From Zestomicrobium sp964482405 (lineage in GTDB: Archaea; Thermoproteota; Thermoprotei_A; Sulfolobales; NBVN01), in the NCBI GenBank assembly GCA_964482405.1, contig CAYZXH010000039.1, positions 1 to 15,060 of the forward strand: 15,060 nucleotides of DNA. Reading direction: 5' to 3'. Both the position numbers and the translations under genes were made by a program. The notes beneath the pieces were generated by a model. That model was not told the origin of the DNA and searched no databases. It saw only the letters and a program-made list of their open reading frames with translations. How positions within the stretch are numbered: position 1 is the stretch's first letter; every line of letters starts with the position of its first letter. Below are positions 1 to 7,275 of this stretch, in pieces.

Positions 1-2
1 AG

Positions 3-872
3 CTGAGGAGTTTCGTTGATATTTACGTGAGCCCCTTGATCGAAGCAGGTGTGGTAGAGTATGCAGGGAATTTCCTGAGGGTAAGTTCAGACACGCTCGA
101 TAAGCAAATCATTGGGGGTCTCAGCGTTCCTGAGGCGGAGTTCACGATGCGTCTAGTCAGGGGGTCTAAGTTGGTGTTTAGTGGGTTGAGAGCTCCTGTA
201 ACAGGGGTTTTCACGCTTGCTTCTAGACTCTACCTAGGTAGGGAGTCCACGAATCTTGCTTCAACCCTCCTGTCCAGTAAGGAGTTAGTTGAGGGTTTCC
301 TCACTAACTACGTAGCAGGTTTCGTGAAGTACATGGTATCTTTAGGTTTTACGGTCATATTTTTGGATGAGCCCTTCCTAGGACTCATGGTAGGTTCCAG
401 GAAAAACCTCCTTAACTATAGCGATGACGAGATTATAGGAGTCTTAGAGAATGTAGCGAGAGCTGCTGAGGGTGTTGAGGTAGGGGTTCACGTGTGCGGC
501 CGAATCCACGGCAGGCTCCTAGAACTCTTAGCTAGGGTAGGTAAAATCAAGTACTTGAGTTTTGAGTTTCACGACAATCCCAGAAATGTTGAGGTTCTTG
601 ATAAGAGATTACTTGAGTCTTACGATAAGATTATCTCGCCGGGTGTTGTGAGCTCGAGAATCCCTGAAATCGAAGATTATGAGGAAGTTCTAGAGCTTCT
701 TAAGAAGGTGTATAGGGGGAGTGGTGGGAGAGTTGATTTAGTTTCTGCTGACTGCGGGTTCGCTGGGTTAAGGGGTTCACTAGGAGATCGTGAAAGAGAG
801 TATGAGATAGCTCTTTCCAAGATCGAGAAGATCGTGAGGGTTACTAAAGCTTTCGAGAAGTACGTGACTTAA
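3..872 (+). CDS. Core MetE-type (cobalamin-independent methionine synthase C-terminal family) methyltransferase, 5' partial
   Basis: This is a zinc-dependent methyltransferase of the MetE C-terminal domain family, which moves a methyl group to a thiol, classically homocysteine. Numbering from the GTG at 27, the zinc ligands are H155-x-C157, E180 and C243. Their spacing (2, 23 and 63 residues) nearly matches E. coli MetE H641/C643/E665/C726. An FLDEP segment lies at 112-116. The frame stays open to the left edge and the expected N-terminal TxGSxPR-like segment is missing, so the gene starts upstream and GTG 27 is probably internal. Archaeal stand-alone MetE proteins lack the bacterial N-terminal half and can use methylcobalamin or a corrinoid protein as donor (established for methanogens). 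The neighbouring corrinoid protein makes that plausible here, but this is inference. It converges with the MttB-like gene, and the two stop codons overlap in TTAA (869-872). The UroD-type MtaA/MtbA family was considered and rejected because its zinc motif is differently arranged. Confidence 0.85.
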   Translation: MRSFVDIYVSPLIEAGVVEYAGNFLRVSSDTLDKQIIGGLSVPEAEFTMRLVRGSKLVFSGLRAPVTGVFTLASRLYLGRESTNLASTLLSSKELVEGFLTNYVAGFVKYMVSLGFTVIFLDEPFLGLMVGSRKNLLNYSDDEIIGVLENVARAAEGVEVGVHVCGRIHGRLLELLARVGKIKYLSFEFHDNPRNVEVLDKRLLESYDKIISPGVVSSRIPEIEDYEEVLELLKKVYRGSGGRVDLVSADCGFAGLRGSLGDREREYEIALSKIEKIVRVTKAFEKYVT

Positions 873-2302
873 ACGTATTTAGGTTCGGAACCCGCCCTCT
901 TCCACAACTTCTCGTAAACTCTATTTAATTCTGTTAGGACGTCAGGACTTAGTTCGTGAGAGGGGCCCTCCTCAAGTAGTTTAGTGACTATGGCGTGTGC
1001 CTCATCATATACACTCCTCACACTCCACCTAGATCTAGGGGTTGCGTCCCACACGCGTGGTACGTGCACCTCCCTCCTAAGATATCTCCTCGTATGTGGG
1101 TGTGGGAGGAAGTTACCACCCCTTTTAAGCACGGTTTCCTCAATAACTTCGAGAGCTATCTCCTCAACACTCATGCCAAACCCTCTTAAAATTCTCTTAA
1201 CTAACCCGCACACCTCGTTATCCAGCACTAACTTCTCAAGAGACTGAACACTCTCAAACTCTAGCATGCCAGGACCCGAGATCACGTCAAAGCCTGCGAG
1301 AGCGGCTACGAGCGCTGAGTAAGCTTCCTCAGCACCTGCCTGATAATCAACTAGCTTAGAGTCACTCAACCCCATGTAAGTGTGTGAAGGGAGTTCCAGG
1401 AACCTCGCGAGATCTCGGTAAATCAAGGATACTAGAAGTGATTCCGGAGCTACTATTAACGGGGTCCCGTATCTCGGGTGCATGAGTGCTGGGGACCCGC
1501 CGTAAATGACTGGAGCACCCCTAGAAACCACTTGTGCTAGAACGACGCCGCTTAAAACCTCAGCGTGGTGCAGGGTCGCAGCACCTACTATAGTGACCGG
1601 CGCCGTAGCTCCCAAACCAGGCATTGAAACAATCTCGGAAGGGACCCCGGCCTTAGCTAAATCAATAACGTTCCTTGACGTTACTCTACTCCAGGAGAGA
1701 GGAGGTGAGGGACAAGCGTCGAATATTGTGAAAGGTCTTTTCCAAGCATCCTCCCTAACCACCTTAAGCATCTCAAGCATTACTGAGAGGTTCTCCACCG
1801 TGAAGGCTCCTGTAATTACGGGCTTTCTAGAATATCTTAATATGGGGTAAAGCCTGACAGCATCTCTAATCTCTATTGGTGTGTCGCCTGGAACCAGAGC
1901 CGTGCTCTGAGCATCTATAAACTCTAGGTTCTCAACAACTACGATCAGGTTTCTGAGATCTTCTAGGGTGGGGGTTCTGGGCTCTGTAGCGCCGTAATCA
2001 AGGATTTTTATTGCAGCCGAGCCCGGGTTGAATATTAAGGCGTTATCTCCTAGTGTAGCAACTCTCTTCCCGTCCCTATCGTAGAAGTCGATCTTCTTAG
2101 GCGTGTTCCTCAACGCTTCACTAACTATTTCCTCAGGTATTAAGACTCTATCATCTACTCTTGTCGCTCCAGCATCTAATAATATCTTAGCTACTTCAGG
2201 ATCCTCGAACCTGACACCAACCCTGCTAAGCAGGTCTAGAGCTCTACTATGTATTTCTAGCGCCTCACCCCTGCTTAAAGTAGTTAAGGAGGGTTTGGGC
2301 AT
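869..2302 (-). CDS. MttB-family (non-pyrrolysine) corrinoid methyltransferase
   Basis: This trimethylamine methyltransferase (MttB) superfamily protein of 477 aa is close to the family's usual 480-500 aa. These cytoplasmic TIM-barrel enzymes transfer a methyl group from an amine or quaternary amine to Co(I) on a partner corrinoid protein. Family landmarks are an FNPGSAA segment near residue 92, a YGGSPA segment near 267, an SDSK then DYQAG block at 313-323, a VLDNE segment near 359, and a HPHTRRYLRRE block near 401. The frame has no internal amber codon, so it belongs with the non-pyrrolysine branch, whose characterised members act on glycine betaine (MtgB), proline betaine, carnitine or gamma-butyrobetaine; the substrate here cannot be read off. 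The ATG at 2302 shares one base with the corrinoid-protein stop (TGATG) and has a GGTG site 7 nt upstream. GTG at 2305 (4-nt overlap) is the alternative start. Confidence 0.9.
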   Translation of the reverse strand: MPKPSLTTLSRGEALEIHSRALDLLSRVGVRFEDPEVAKILLDAGATRVDDRVLIPEEIVSEALRNTPKKIDFYDRDGKRVATLGDNALIFNPGSAAIKILDYGATEPRTPTLEDLRNLIVVVENLEFIDAQSTALVPGDTPIEIRDAVRLYPILRYSRKPVITGAFTVENLSVMLEMLKVVREDAWKRPFTIFDACPSPPLSWSRVTSRNVIDLAKAGVPSEIVSMPGLGATAPVTIVGAATLHHAEVLSGVVLAQVVSRGAPVIYGGSPALMHPRYGTPLIVAPESLLVSLIYRDLARFLELPSHTYMGLSDSKLVDYQAGAEEAYSALVAALAGFDVISGPGMLEFESVQSLEKLVLDNEVCGLVKRILRGFGMSVEEIALEVIEETVLKRGGNFLPHPHTRRYLRREVHVPRVWDATPRSRWSVRSVYDEAHAIVTKLLEEGPSHELSPDVLTELNRVYEKLWKRAGSEPKYV

Positions 2303-2952
2303 CACACAGCACCTAGTAACTCCTTAACTTTCTTAAGTGCTTTGAAGGCGTCATCACCGCACATGTCAGCACCTATCTTCCTTACCCAATCCTCTGTTAC
2401 TGGGGCTCCTCCAACAATAACTATTACACTTTCTCTAAGCCCCCTACGCTTAAGTTCCTCAATAACCTTCTCTTGTTCAATCATTGTAGTCGTCATCAGA
2501 GCTGAGAGACCGACTATCCTGGCTTTTCTAGACTCAACTACCTCAGCGAATCTCTCTGGTGACACGTCAACTCCTAAATCAATAACTTCAAATCCCTCAG
2601 CCTCGAATAAAGCCTTAGCTATGTTCTTACCTAACTCGTGAATATCTCCTCTCACCGTTCCGAAAACCGCTACAACACCTTTACTAATAGTGCTTGAGGT
2701 TAGTCTGGGTTTGAGAATGTTATCAAAAACTTGCTTGAAAGCCTCGGCGGACGCGATTAAGTCGGCTATGAAGTACTCGCCTCTCTCATACATATCACCA
2801 ACAACCCTCATCGCCGGAGCTAACACATCAGTAATTACTTGCTTTACGTCAAGCCCTGTGTTAAGTAGTTCCCTAGCATACCCTAGCGCCTTCTCAGAAT
2901 CACCCTCAATTACCGCACTATACAGACCTCTCTTTAAATCCTCAACTAGCAC
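2302..2952 (-). CDS. Corrinoid (methyl-carrier) protein, MtbC/MttC type
   Basis: This is the B12-binding methyl carrier of the methyltransferase system. From the GTG at 2952 it is 216 aa, the normal size. An N-terminal helical B12-cap domain (about residues 1-90) precedes a Rossmann-like cobalamin domain with the base-off/His-on motif D103-x-H105-x-x-G108. The SALMTT segment (about 150-155), VGGAPV (about 180-185) and a GADMCGDDA segment near 194 follow in the expected order. The longer frame could begin at GTG 2985, but the extra 11 residues (SLLILFVWCE-type) do not fit the family. A GGTG lies just upstream of 2952, and a TATA-like element sits about 32 nt upstream. It is translationally coupled to the MttB-like gene, the usual operon arrangement, and is divergent from the RACo gene. 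The methyl group cycles through Co(I)/methyl-Co(III), and oxidation to Co(II) requires the activator next door. Confidence 0.93.
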   Translation of the reverse strand: MLVEDLKRGLYSAVIEGDSEKALGYARELLNTGLDVKQVITDVLAPAMRVVGDMYERGEYFIADLIASAEAFKQVFDNILKPRLTSSTISKGVVAVFGTVRGDIHELGKNIAKALFEAEGFEVIDLGVDVSPERFAEVVESRKARIVGLSALMTTTMIEQEKVIEELKRRGLRESVIVIVGGAPVTEDWVRKIGADMCGDDAFKALKKVKELLGAV

Positions 2953-2964
2953 CTCACACCACAC

Positions 2965-2980
2965 AAATAATATTAGGAGA
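2965..2980 (+). promoter_or_regulatory. Putative TATA-like element and ribosome binding site for the RACo gene
   Basis: An A/T-rich AAATAATATTA stretch (2965-2975) lies 17-27 nt upstream of the ATG at 2992 and could give a near-leaderless transcript. It runs into AGGAGA (2975-2980), a possible ribosome binding site about 11 nt from that ATG. Both cues point to translation starting near 2992. They overlap the 5' end of the divergent corrinoid-protein gene, so the two start regions are interlocked. Confidence 0.3.
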
Positions 2981-2983
2981 GAC

Positions 2984-2994
2984 ACTATATAATG
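2984..2994 (-). promoter_or_regulatory. Putative TATA box for the corrinoid protein-mttB-like operon
   Basis: On the minus strand this reads CATTATATAGT. It lies about 32-40 nt upstream of the GTG at 2952, which predicts a short leader of about 10 nt. The core TATATA is symmetric and could also serve the plus strand. Position and composition fit archaeal promoters, but no BRE is assigned. Confidence 0.45.
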
Positions 2995-4840
2995 ATTAAA
3001 GACCGCAACGGTTGGAAGTATTGGTGATAGTGCTCTGAAGGTAAAACTAACTAGGTCCAGCGGTGATGAGACGCTCCTTGATTTACTTAGGAATCGAGGT
3101 ATTGATGTCAGGTCTGACTGTGGCGGGCTTGGATTATGTGGTAAATGCGTTGTTAAGGTCTTGTCAGGGACTTTCTCGGACAGCGGCTTAAGTGAGCGCA
3201 GAGTTCTGGGTGATTTAATACTTAATGGTTTCAGACTAGCTTGTCAAACACGCTTAATTAGCGATGAAGCATTGATAGAGATCCCTGAGCAAAGCATCAC
3301 AATATCTTATAAGTCCATAGACGTAGGTTTTGAGAAACCTTACGATTTATCACCGCTCGTACGTAAGCACTTCCTTAAGATACCCCCACCCAGCCTAGAG
3401 GATCAGAGACCTGATTTAAGCAGATTACTAAACGGTTTAGAAACTCTTAGAATCCCTCTAAGAGTGCTTAGAGCACTTCCTCAAATCCTTAGGGAGTGTG
3501 GGTGGGAGGTCACGGCGACTTTAAGAAACAACGAACTACTAGATGTTGAGTGCGGGAATAAAGAAGGTGAGTTATACGGTCTAGCGATTGACGTAGGAAC
3601 TTCCAGAATCGTTATTCACTTACTGAATTTAAGGAATGGTGAAACGTTAGCTATCGCCTCATCACCAAACCCCCAGCAAGTCTTCGGATCCGATATTATG
3701 TCGAGAATAGCGTATGTTTCCGATAGTGTGGAGCGTCTTGATGTGTTACGTCAAAGCGTCATAACCTCAATTAACGAATTAATACTTAGGGTTTCCTCCA
3801 AGACTGATGTGAGGCCAGAGAATATTTATGAGGTCGTGTTAGTTGGTAATAACGTGATGACACACTTACTACTAGGGGTTAACCCCTCTAACTTGGGGAG
3901 AGCTCCTTACGTTCCAGTATTCACTCAAGGACTTGAGTTTAGGTCTGAGGAGATTGGTGTTAGGATCAACCCTAACGGCTATGTTTACGTAGGTCCAGGT
4001 GTTGCAGGGTTTGTTGGTGGGGACGCCGTAGCAGGCGCTTTAGCAGTAGGTCTTGGCGAGTGTGAGGTGCCCTGCATCTTAATAGACATAGGTACTAACG
4101 CGGAAGTCATGATTAACAACGACGGGGATCTCTATGCTGCTTCAGCCCCTGCAGGGCCGGCATTCGAGGGTTTCGGGACTAGGCATGGTTTGAAGGCTGT
4201 TGATGGTGCTATATCAAAGATTTTCATATATTTTAGTGAGGATTCAGGAGATTACGAGATTCGTTATGAGGTAGTGGGTGGTGGAAAGCCTCTAGGCATC
4301 TGTGGCTCGGCGTATATTGACGCGTTAGCGCATCTCTACAAGCATGGGATAATCAATGAGAGAGGGAGGTTTAGGAACGTGGTGTCTAGGAGACTTAAGA
4401 AAGATAAAGATCAAAGGTTCGTAGTAGTATGGGGTGAGGAATCAGGCACTAGTGAAGACATAGCTATTTATAGAGAAGACATAGAGTCTCTCTTACTCGC
4501 TAAGGCAGCTGTAGCTTCAGTAACGCAGATAGTGTTAAGAGAAGCAAACTTAACGTTTGAGGACGTGGGGAAAGTCTTCATAGCCGGATCTTTCGGAACA
4601 AGCTTGAATGTTGAGAACGCTGCAGTGATAGGGTTAATTCACGGGTCCTGGGTTAATAAAACAGTTTTCGTAGGGAATACCGCCATAAGCGGGGCGAGAC
4701 TAATCCTGAAGTCAAGCATTGCTAGGAAGAAAGCGGAAGAAATAGCTCGGAAAACCAAATACGTGGAAATCTCGGCAAACAAAGAATTCACTAAGATTTA
4801 CGCGGAGAACTTATTTCTACCGACTCGAAAAACTTCTTAA
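2992..4840 (+). CDS. RACo-type ATP-dependent reductive activator of corrinoid proteins, with N-terminal frame disruption
   Basis: This protein uses ATP and a reduced [2Fe-2S] cluster to return Co(II) corrinoid to active Co(I). Reading ATG 2992 and skipping one base near 3001 gives about 615 aa, normal for RACo. The ferredoxin domain has C43-x5-C49-x2-C52 (codons at 3119, 3137 and 3146) and C84. The C-terminal ASKHA ATPase domain (DUF4445 family) has an IDVGTS loop near 200, IDIGTNAE near 365, AGPAFEGFG near 388, GICGSAYID near 440 and an IAGSFGTS segment near 530. In the frame of the main body there is no ATG, GTG or TTG between the stop TGA at 2993-2995 and the TTG at 3161. A product starting at 3161 would lose three of the four cluster cysteines. 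A single-base insertion just after the start codon is therefore likely, either real or a sequencing error. It is divergent from the corrinoid protein it should serve. Confidence 0.88.
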
Positions 4841-4864
4841 GAGACTTAAGGAACCGGCCTTATT

Positions 4865-5575
4865 TCATGGTTTGTAGCTATAGTGCCTTAGCCTCAGCTT
4901 AATCATCGCCTCAGCTATCCCTACAGTAACTAGGGTAGGATCCACTACTGGAACTCCGAGAACTTCTGAGAGCTCCTCACCCAACCCTATAAGCCCGCTA
5001 CAACCTAACACAATGACTTCAGCATTAAATTCGTTAATCGCTTTCCTAGCTTCATCTAGAAGAGCCTTCCTCACAGCGTCTAGGTCTTTCCTCAAATCCA
5101 GTACCCTTATATCTATGCCTGAGGCGTAAACCACTCTCTTCTCAAGCCCTAACTCAACGGCTTTCCTATAATATGCAGTCCTGGAGTACCTGCTCCCGGT
5201 AGATATCACGGCAATCCTATAACCTAGGAGAGTGGCCGCGGTAAGGGAGGTTTCCCCAATACCTAACACGAGAATTTTCGAGACTTCCCTAGACGCTCTA
5301 AGACCTGGGTCGTCAAAGCAGTTAATAACTACCGCGTGAAAACCCTCTTCAGATGCTTTAATCACCTCACTTACTACGTGGGGCGTTGCTAAGTCCTTGT
5401 CGTACTCGTTCTCTATGGCTGGAGGGCCCTCCCTCAAGGACCTTACGGATACCTCAATCTCAGGTGAGAGTATTTTCTTAACATGCGTTAACGTGAGGTC
5501 GTTCCATACGTCTGTGCTCACAGGATTTAACACGAGTAGCTTGTGTGTAGCCGTTCCCGACAACCTCCTAAGCAA
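4865..5575 (-). CDS. Asp/Glu/hydantoin racemase-family protein (paralogue 1)
   Basis: This cofactor-independent racemase/isomerase-superfamily protein of 236 aa carries both catalytic cysteines. C86 is in the N-C-F-x-D-P-G motif typical of hydantoin racemases (HyuE/HyuA type), and C192 is in LGCSG. The protein begins with the usual LLVLNP strand and has a GIGETS segment near 105. It is the last gene of the minus-strand operon and overlaps the preceding gene by 8 nt if TTG 5575 is the start. A second TTG (5561-5563) directly abuts AGGAGG, which is too close to act as its ribosome binding site, so the start is uncertain by a few residues. Hydantoin racemases interconvert 5-substituted hydantoin enantiomers; the superfamily also contains Asp/Glu racemases, maleate isomerase and arylmalonate decarboxylase. 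The substrate here is unknown. It converges with the RACo gene across a 24-nt gap. Confidence 0.82.
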   Translation of the reverse strand: MLRRLSGTATHKLLVLNPVSTDVWNDLTLTHVKKILSPEIEVSVRSLREGPPAIENEYDKDLATPHVVSEVIKASEEGFHAVVINCFDDPGLRASREVSKILVLGIGETSLTAATLLGYRIAVISTGSRYSRTAYYRKAVELGLEKRVVYASGIDIRVLDLRKDLDAVRKALLDEARKAINEFNAEVIVLGCSGLIGLGEELSEVLGVPVVDPTLVTVGIAEAMIKLRLRHYSYKP

Positions 5576-6599
5576 CCCGTAATCTAGTCGCCAGCTCTCT
5601 AAGCTCCGGGTGTACGTATTCGCCGTTATCTATGATCTTCTCCTCATCCCCCCATACTGTCGGGTTAAGGCATATTCCGTCCGTGTGTGATGAGGCGGGA
5701 CCTAACTTACCTTTAAAAGTAGGTGATTGCGATCCCAGACCCCACTCAACAACTCCCCAAACCCTCTCATCCTCAAGTATGTTTCCAGTAAGTTTAGCGC
5801 CCGGGTTACACCCGTACGAGAGGTGTGCTACGTTGAACATCTTCTCGTCGTTGAATGACTTAAGCCATTTCTCGAAAATTCCTGCTTCTGAGCCTCCCTC
5901 AACCTTTCTCACCACCCCGTCTTTCACGTAAAGTTTTATAGGGTTTCTGAGAAGGCCGAGTTCCTCGGGAGGCCAAACGGAGCCGTCAAATACTAGCACG
6001 CCGTTAATGCTTTCCTCTACTGGAGCCCAATCCACCTGACCGAAAAGCATGTATTCCCCGGGACCTGTGACCTCCCCTTCGACTAGTACAGGTCTTGAAG
6101 GATCGTTCTCGAATTCTAAGTCGGTGCCGGCAGGTGTCTTGACTCTCATGTGCTTAGATTTACGGGTTACCTCAGCTAGCTTTCTCTGAAAATCGTACAA
6201 GAGCCTCACGTTAACCCTCCCTATAGTCCTAACCATCATGTCAGCGTTCATGCCTACCAAACATATATACCTAACCCTACCAGCACTCATCGCTTCCCAG
6301 TAAGGCGTTGAGTAGAGTAGCCAGTTCCTATTAAACTCTATCCAAACATCGGCGACGCTTAAAACTGCCTTGAGAGATCTTGTTGGTAGGTAAGGGTCTG
6401 CCGCCTTACCCACGCCCACCGGTGTTTGATGAAGGAAGACAATTGGTTTCCCGCCAACCACGGCAACAGCTCTAGCAGTTGCTTCAACAACGCTCCAATC
6501 ACTACTAGTATCAGCTGTTATGACCACCTCTTCGTCACTAGATACCTTCAACACATCCTTAACTAACTTCTGCGCGGCTACGGCGAGCTCGAAATCCAT
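5568..6599 (-). CDS. NicX/M29-aminopeptidase-like metalloenzyme
   Basis: This 343-aa protein, from the ATG at 6599, belongs to the family uniting M29 aminopeptidases (AmpS/aminopeptidase T) with 2,5-dihydroxypyridine dioxygenase NicX. The ATG gives the typical MDFEL-AAQKLV beginning and sits 4 nt after the upstream stop. A TTG at 6635 would overlap that gene by 32 nt and is less likely. The C-terminal half has H259 in AHLSYGCNPGA and H305-x-D307 in SSHTDG, matching the order of the iron ligands H265, H318 and D320 of P. putida NicX. Classical M29 peptidases have a glutamate where H259 lies, so a plain aminopeptidase function is doubtful. Flanking hydantoin-racemase paralogues and DUF917 suggest action on a heterocyclic or cyclic-amide substrate. 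An oxygen-dependent role would be surprising if the host is anaerobic, so a hydrolytic role remains open. Confidence 0.75.
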   Translation of the reverse strand: MDFELAVAAQKLVKDVLKVSSDEEVVITADTSSDWSVVEATARAVAVVGGKPIVFLHQTPVGVGKAADPYLPTRSLKAVLSVADVWIEFNRNWLLYSTPYWEAMSAGRVRYICLVGMNADMMVRTIGRVNVRLLYDFQRKLAEVTRKSKHMRVKTPAGTDLEFENDPSRPVLVEGEVTGPGEYMLFGQVDWAPVEESINGVLVFDGSVWPPEELGLLRNPIKLYVKDGVVRKVEGGSEAGIFEKWLKSFNDEKMFNVAHLSYGCNPGAKLTGNILEDERVWGVVEWGLGSQSPTFKGKLGPASSHTDGICLNPTVWGDEEKIIDNGEYVHPELRELATRLRVA

Positions 6600-6603
6600 G
6601 AAG

Positions 6604-7275
6604 TTAACCACTGCGTGCTCCCCCAACCAAGACAAGTAGTTCAGCTATCTTTAAAGCAGACCAGGCCGGGTCTATGACCGGCACCCCCACAGCATCGCTA
6701 ACCTCCCTAGCCATACCGGCTAACCCAGTGCAACCTAATACGATAACGTCAGCTCTCTCGGAAACAGCCTTAGCAGCTTCATTAACTAGGTGACGCAGAG
6801 TTACCTCCCTATCCCTATCTAGCTCAAGAACCCTTAAAGAAATCCCCCTCACACCAACGACCACGTTCTCGAATCCTAGGGACTTGATCCTCTCCTTAAT
6901 AAGACCTAGAGTCTCAACATCGCCTCCAACCGTAACCACGGCAACCTTATCGCTCAGATTCCTAGCCAGCGATAGGGAGGCTTCACAAGGACCTACCACA
7001 ACCTTATTACTCAGAATCTTCCTTAGCTTCGCTACCCCAGGGTCTAAGAAGCAATTCACAATCACCGCGTCATACCCTGCGTGAATCCCCTTAACCAACT
7101 CAATAATTAAAGGCTCTACCTCAGCGTACGCTTCAGCCGTCTCAACCGATGCAGGTCCTCTAGGAAGCGACACTACGTCTACCTCGGTCCCCTCTGAGGC
7201 GTAACTCTCGTAAATCTTCTTATCTGAGTAATCCCACCTATCATGACCTACCGGGTTAACGACTAATACCCTCAT
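6604..7275 (-). CDS. Asp/Glu/hydantoin racemase-family protein (paralogue 2)
   Basis: This 223-aa protein is homologous over its whole length to the racemase-family protein at 4865-5575. It starts MRVLVVNP, has C75 in the N-C-F-x-D-P-G hydantoin-racemase motif and C182 in LGCTG, and a VLELDRDRE segment near 149 typical of this group. ATG 7275 overlaps the DUF917 stop by 4 nt (ATGA), so the genes are translationally coupled. The two paralogues flank the NicX-like gene. They differ in the N-terminal third (for example NPVGHDRWD against NPVSTDVWN) and in the segment before GE/CEAS (GPCEAS against GIGETS). They may handle different intermediates or opposite substrate forms. A racemase or isomerase role is supported by the cysteine pair; the substrate is not. 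Confidence 0.83.
   Translation of the reverse strand: MRVLVVNPVGHDRWDYSDKKIYESYASEGTEVDVVSLPRGPASVETAEAYAEVEPLIIELVKGIHAGYDAVIVNCFLDPGVAKLRKILSNKVVVGPCEASLSLARNLSDKVAVVTVGGDVETLGLIKERIKSLGFENVVVGVRGISLRVLELDRDREVTLRHLVNEAAKAVSERADVIVLGCTGLAGMAREVSDAVGVPVIDPAWSALKIAELLVLVGGARSG

Noticed and set aside
1..872. MetE-like gene as a UroD-type MtaA/MtbA methylcobalamin:thiol methyltransferase, or as a complete gene from GTG 27
   Set aside because: The H-x-C, E, C ligand spacing fits MetE, not UroD-type enzymes. The frame is open to the window edge and the usual N-terminal segment is missing.
1506..1850. A 114-codon open frame antisense to the MttB-like gene, and similar antisense frames elsewhere
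   Set aside because: They are shadows of strongly supported genes on the other strand, with no recognisable domains or start signals.
869..2302. Possible pyrrolysine-containing MttB
   Set aside because: The reading frame is continuous over the full family length with no internal amber codon.
3063..3116. C/D-box sRNA-like motifs (GTGATGA ... TGATGTC ... CTGA) on the plus strand
   Set aside because: They lie inside the well-conserved ferredoxin coding sequence of RACo, the D' box is poor and no terminal stem is evident, so chance is more likely.
5568..7275. Nicotinate-degradation (nic) cluster, because NicX-like and racemase-superfamily (NicE-like) proteins are adjacent
   Set aside because: The racemase-like proteins carry the hydantoin-racemase N-C-F-x-D-P-G motif. 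No deformylase or maleamate amidase is present, and DUF917 is not part of that pathway.
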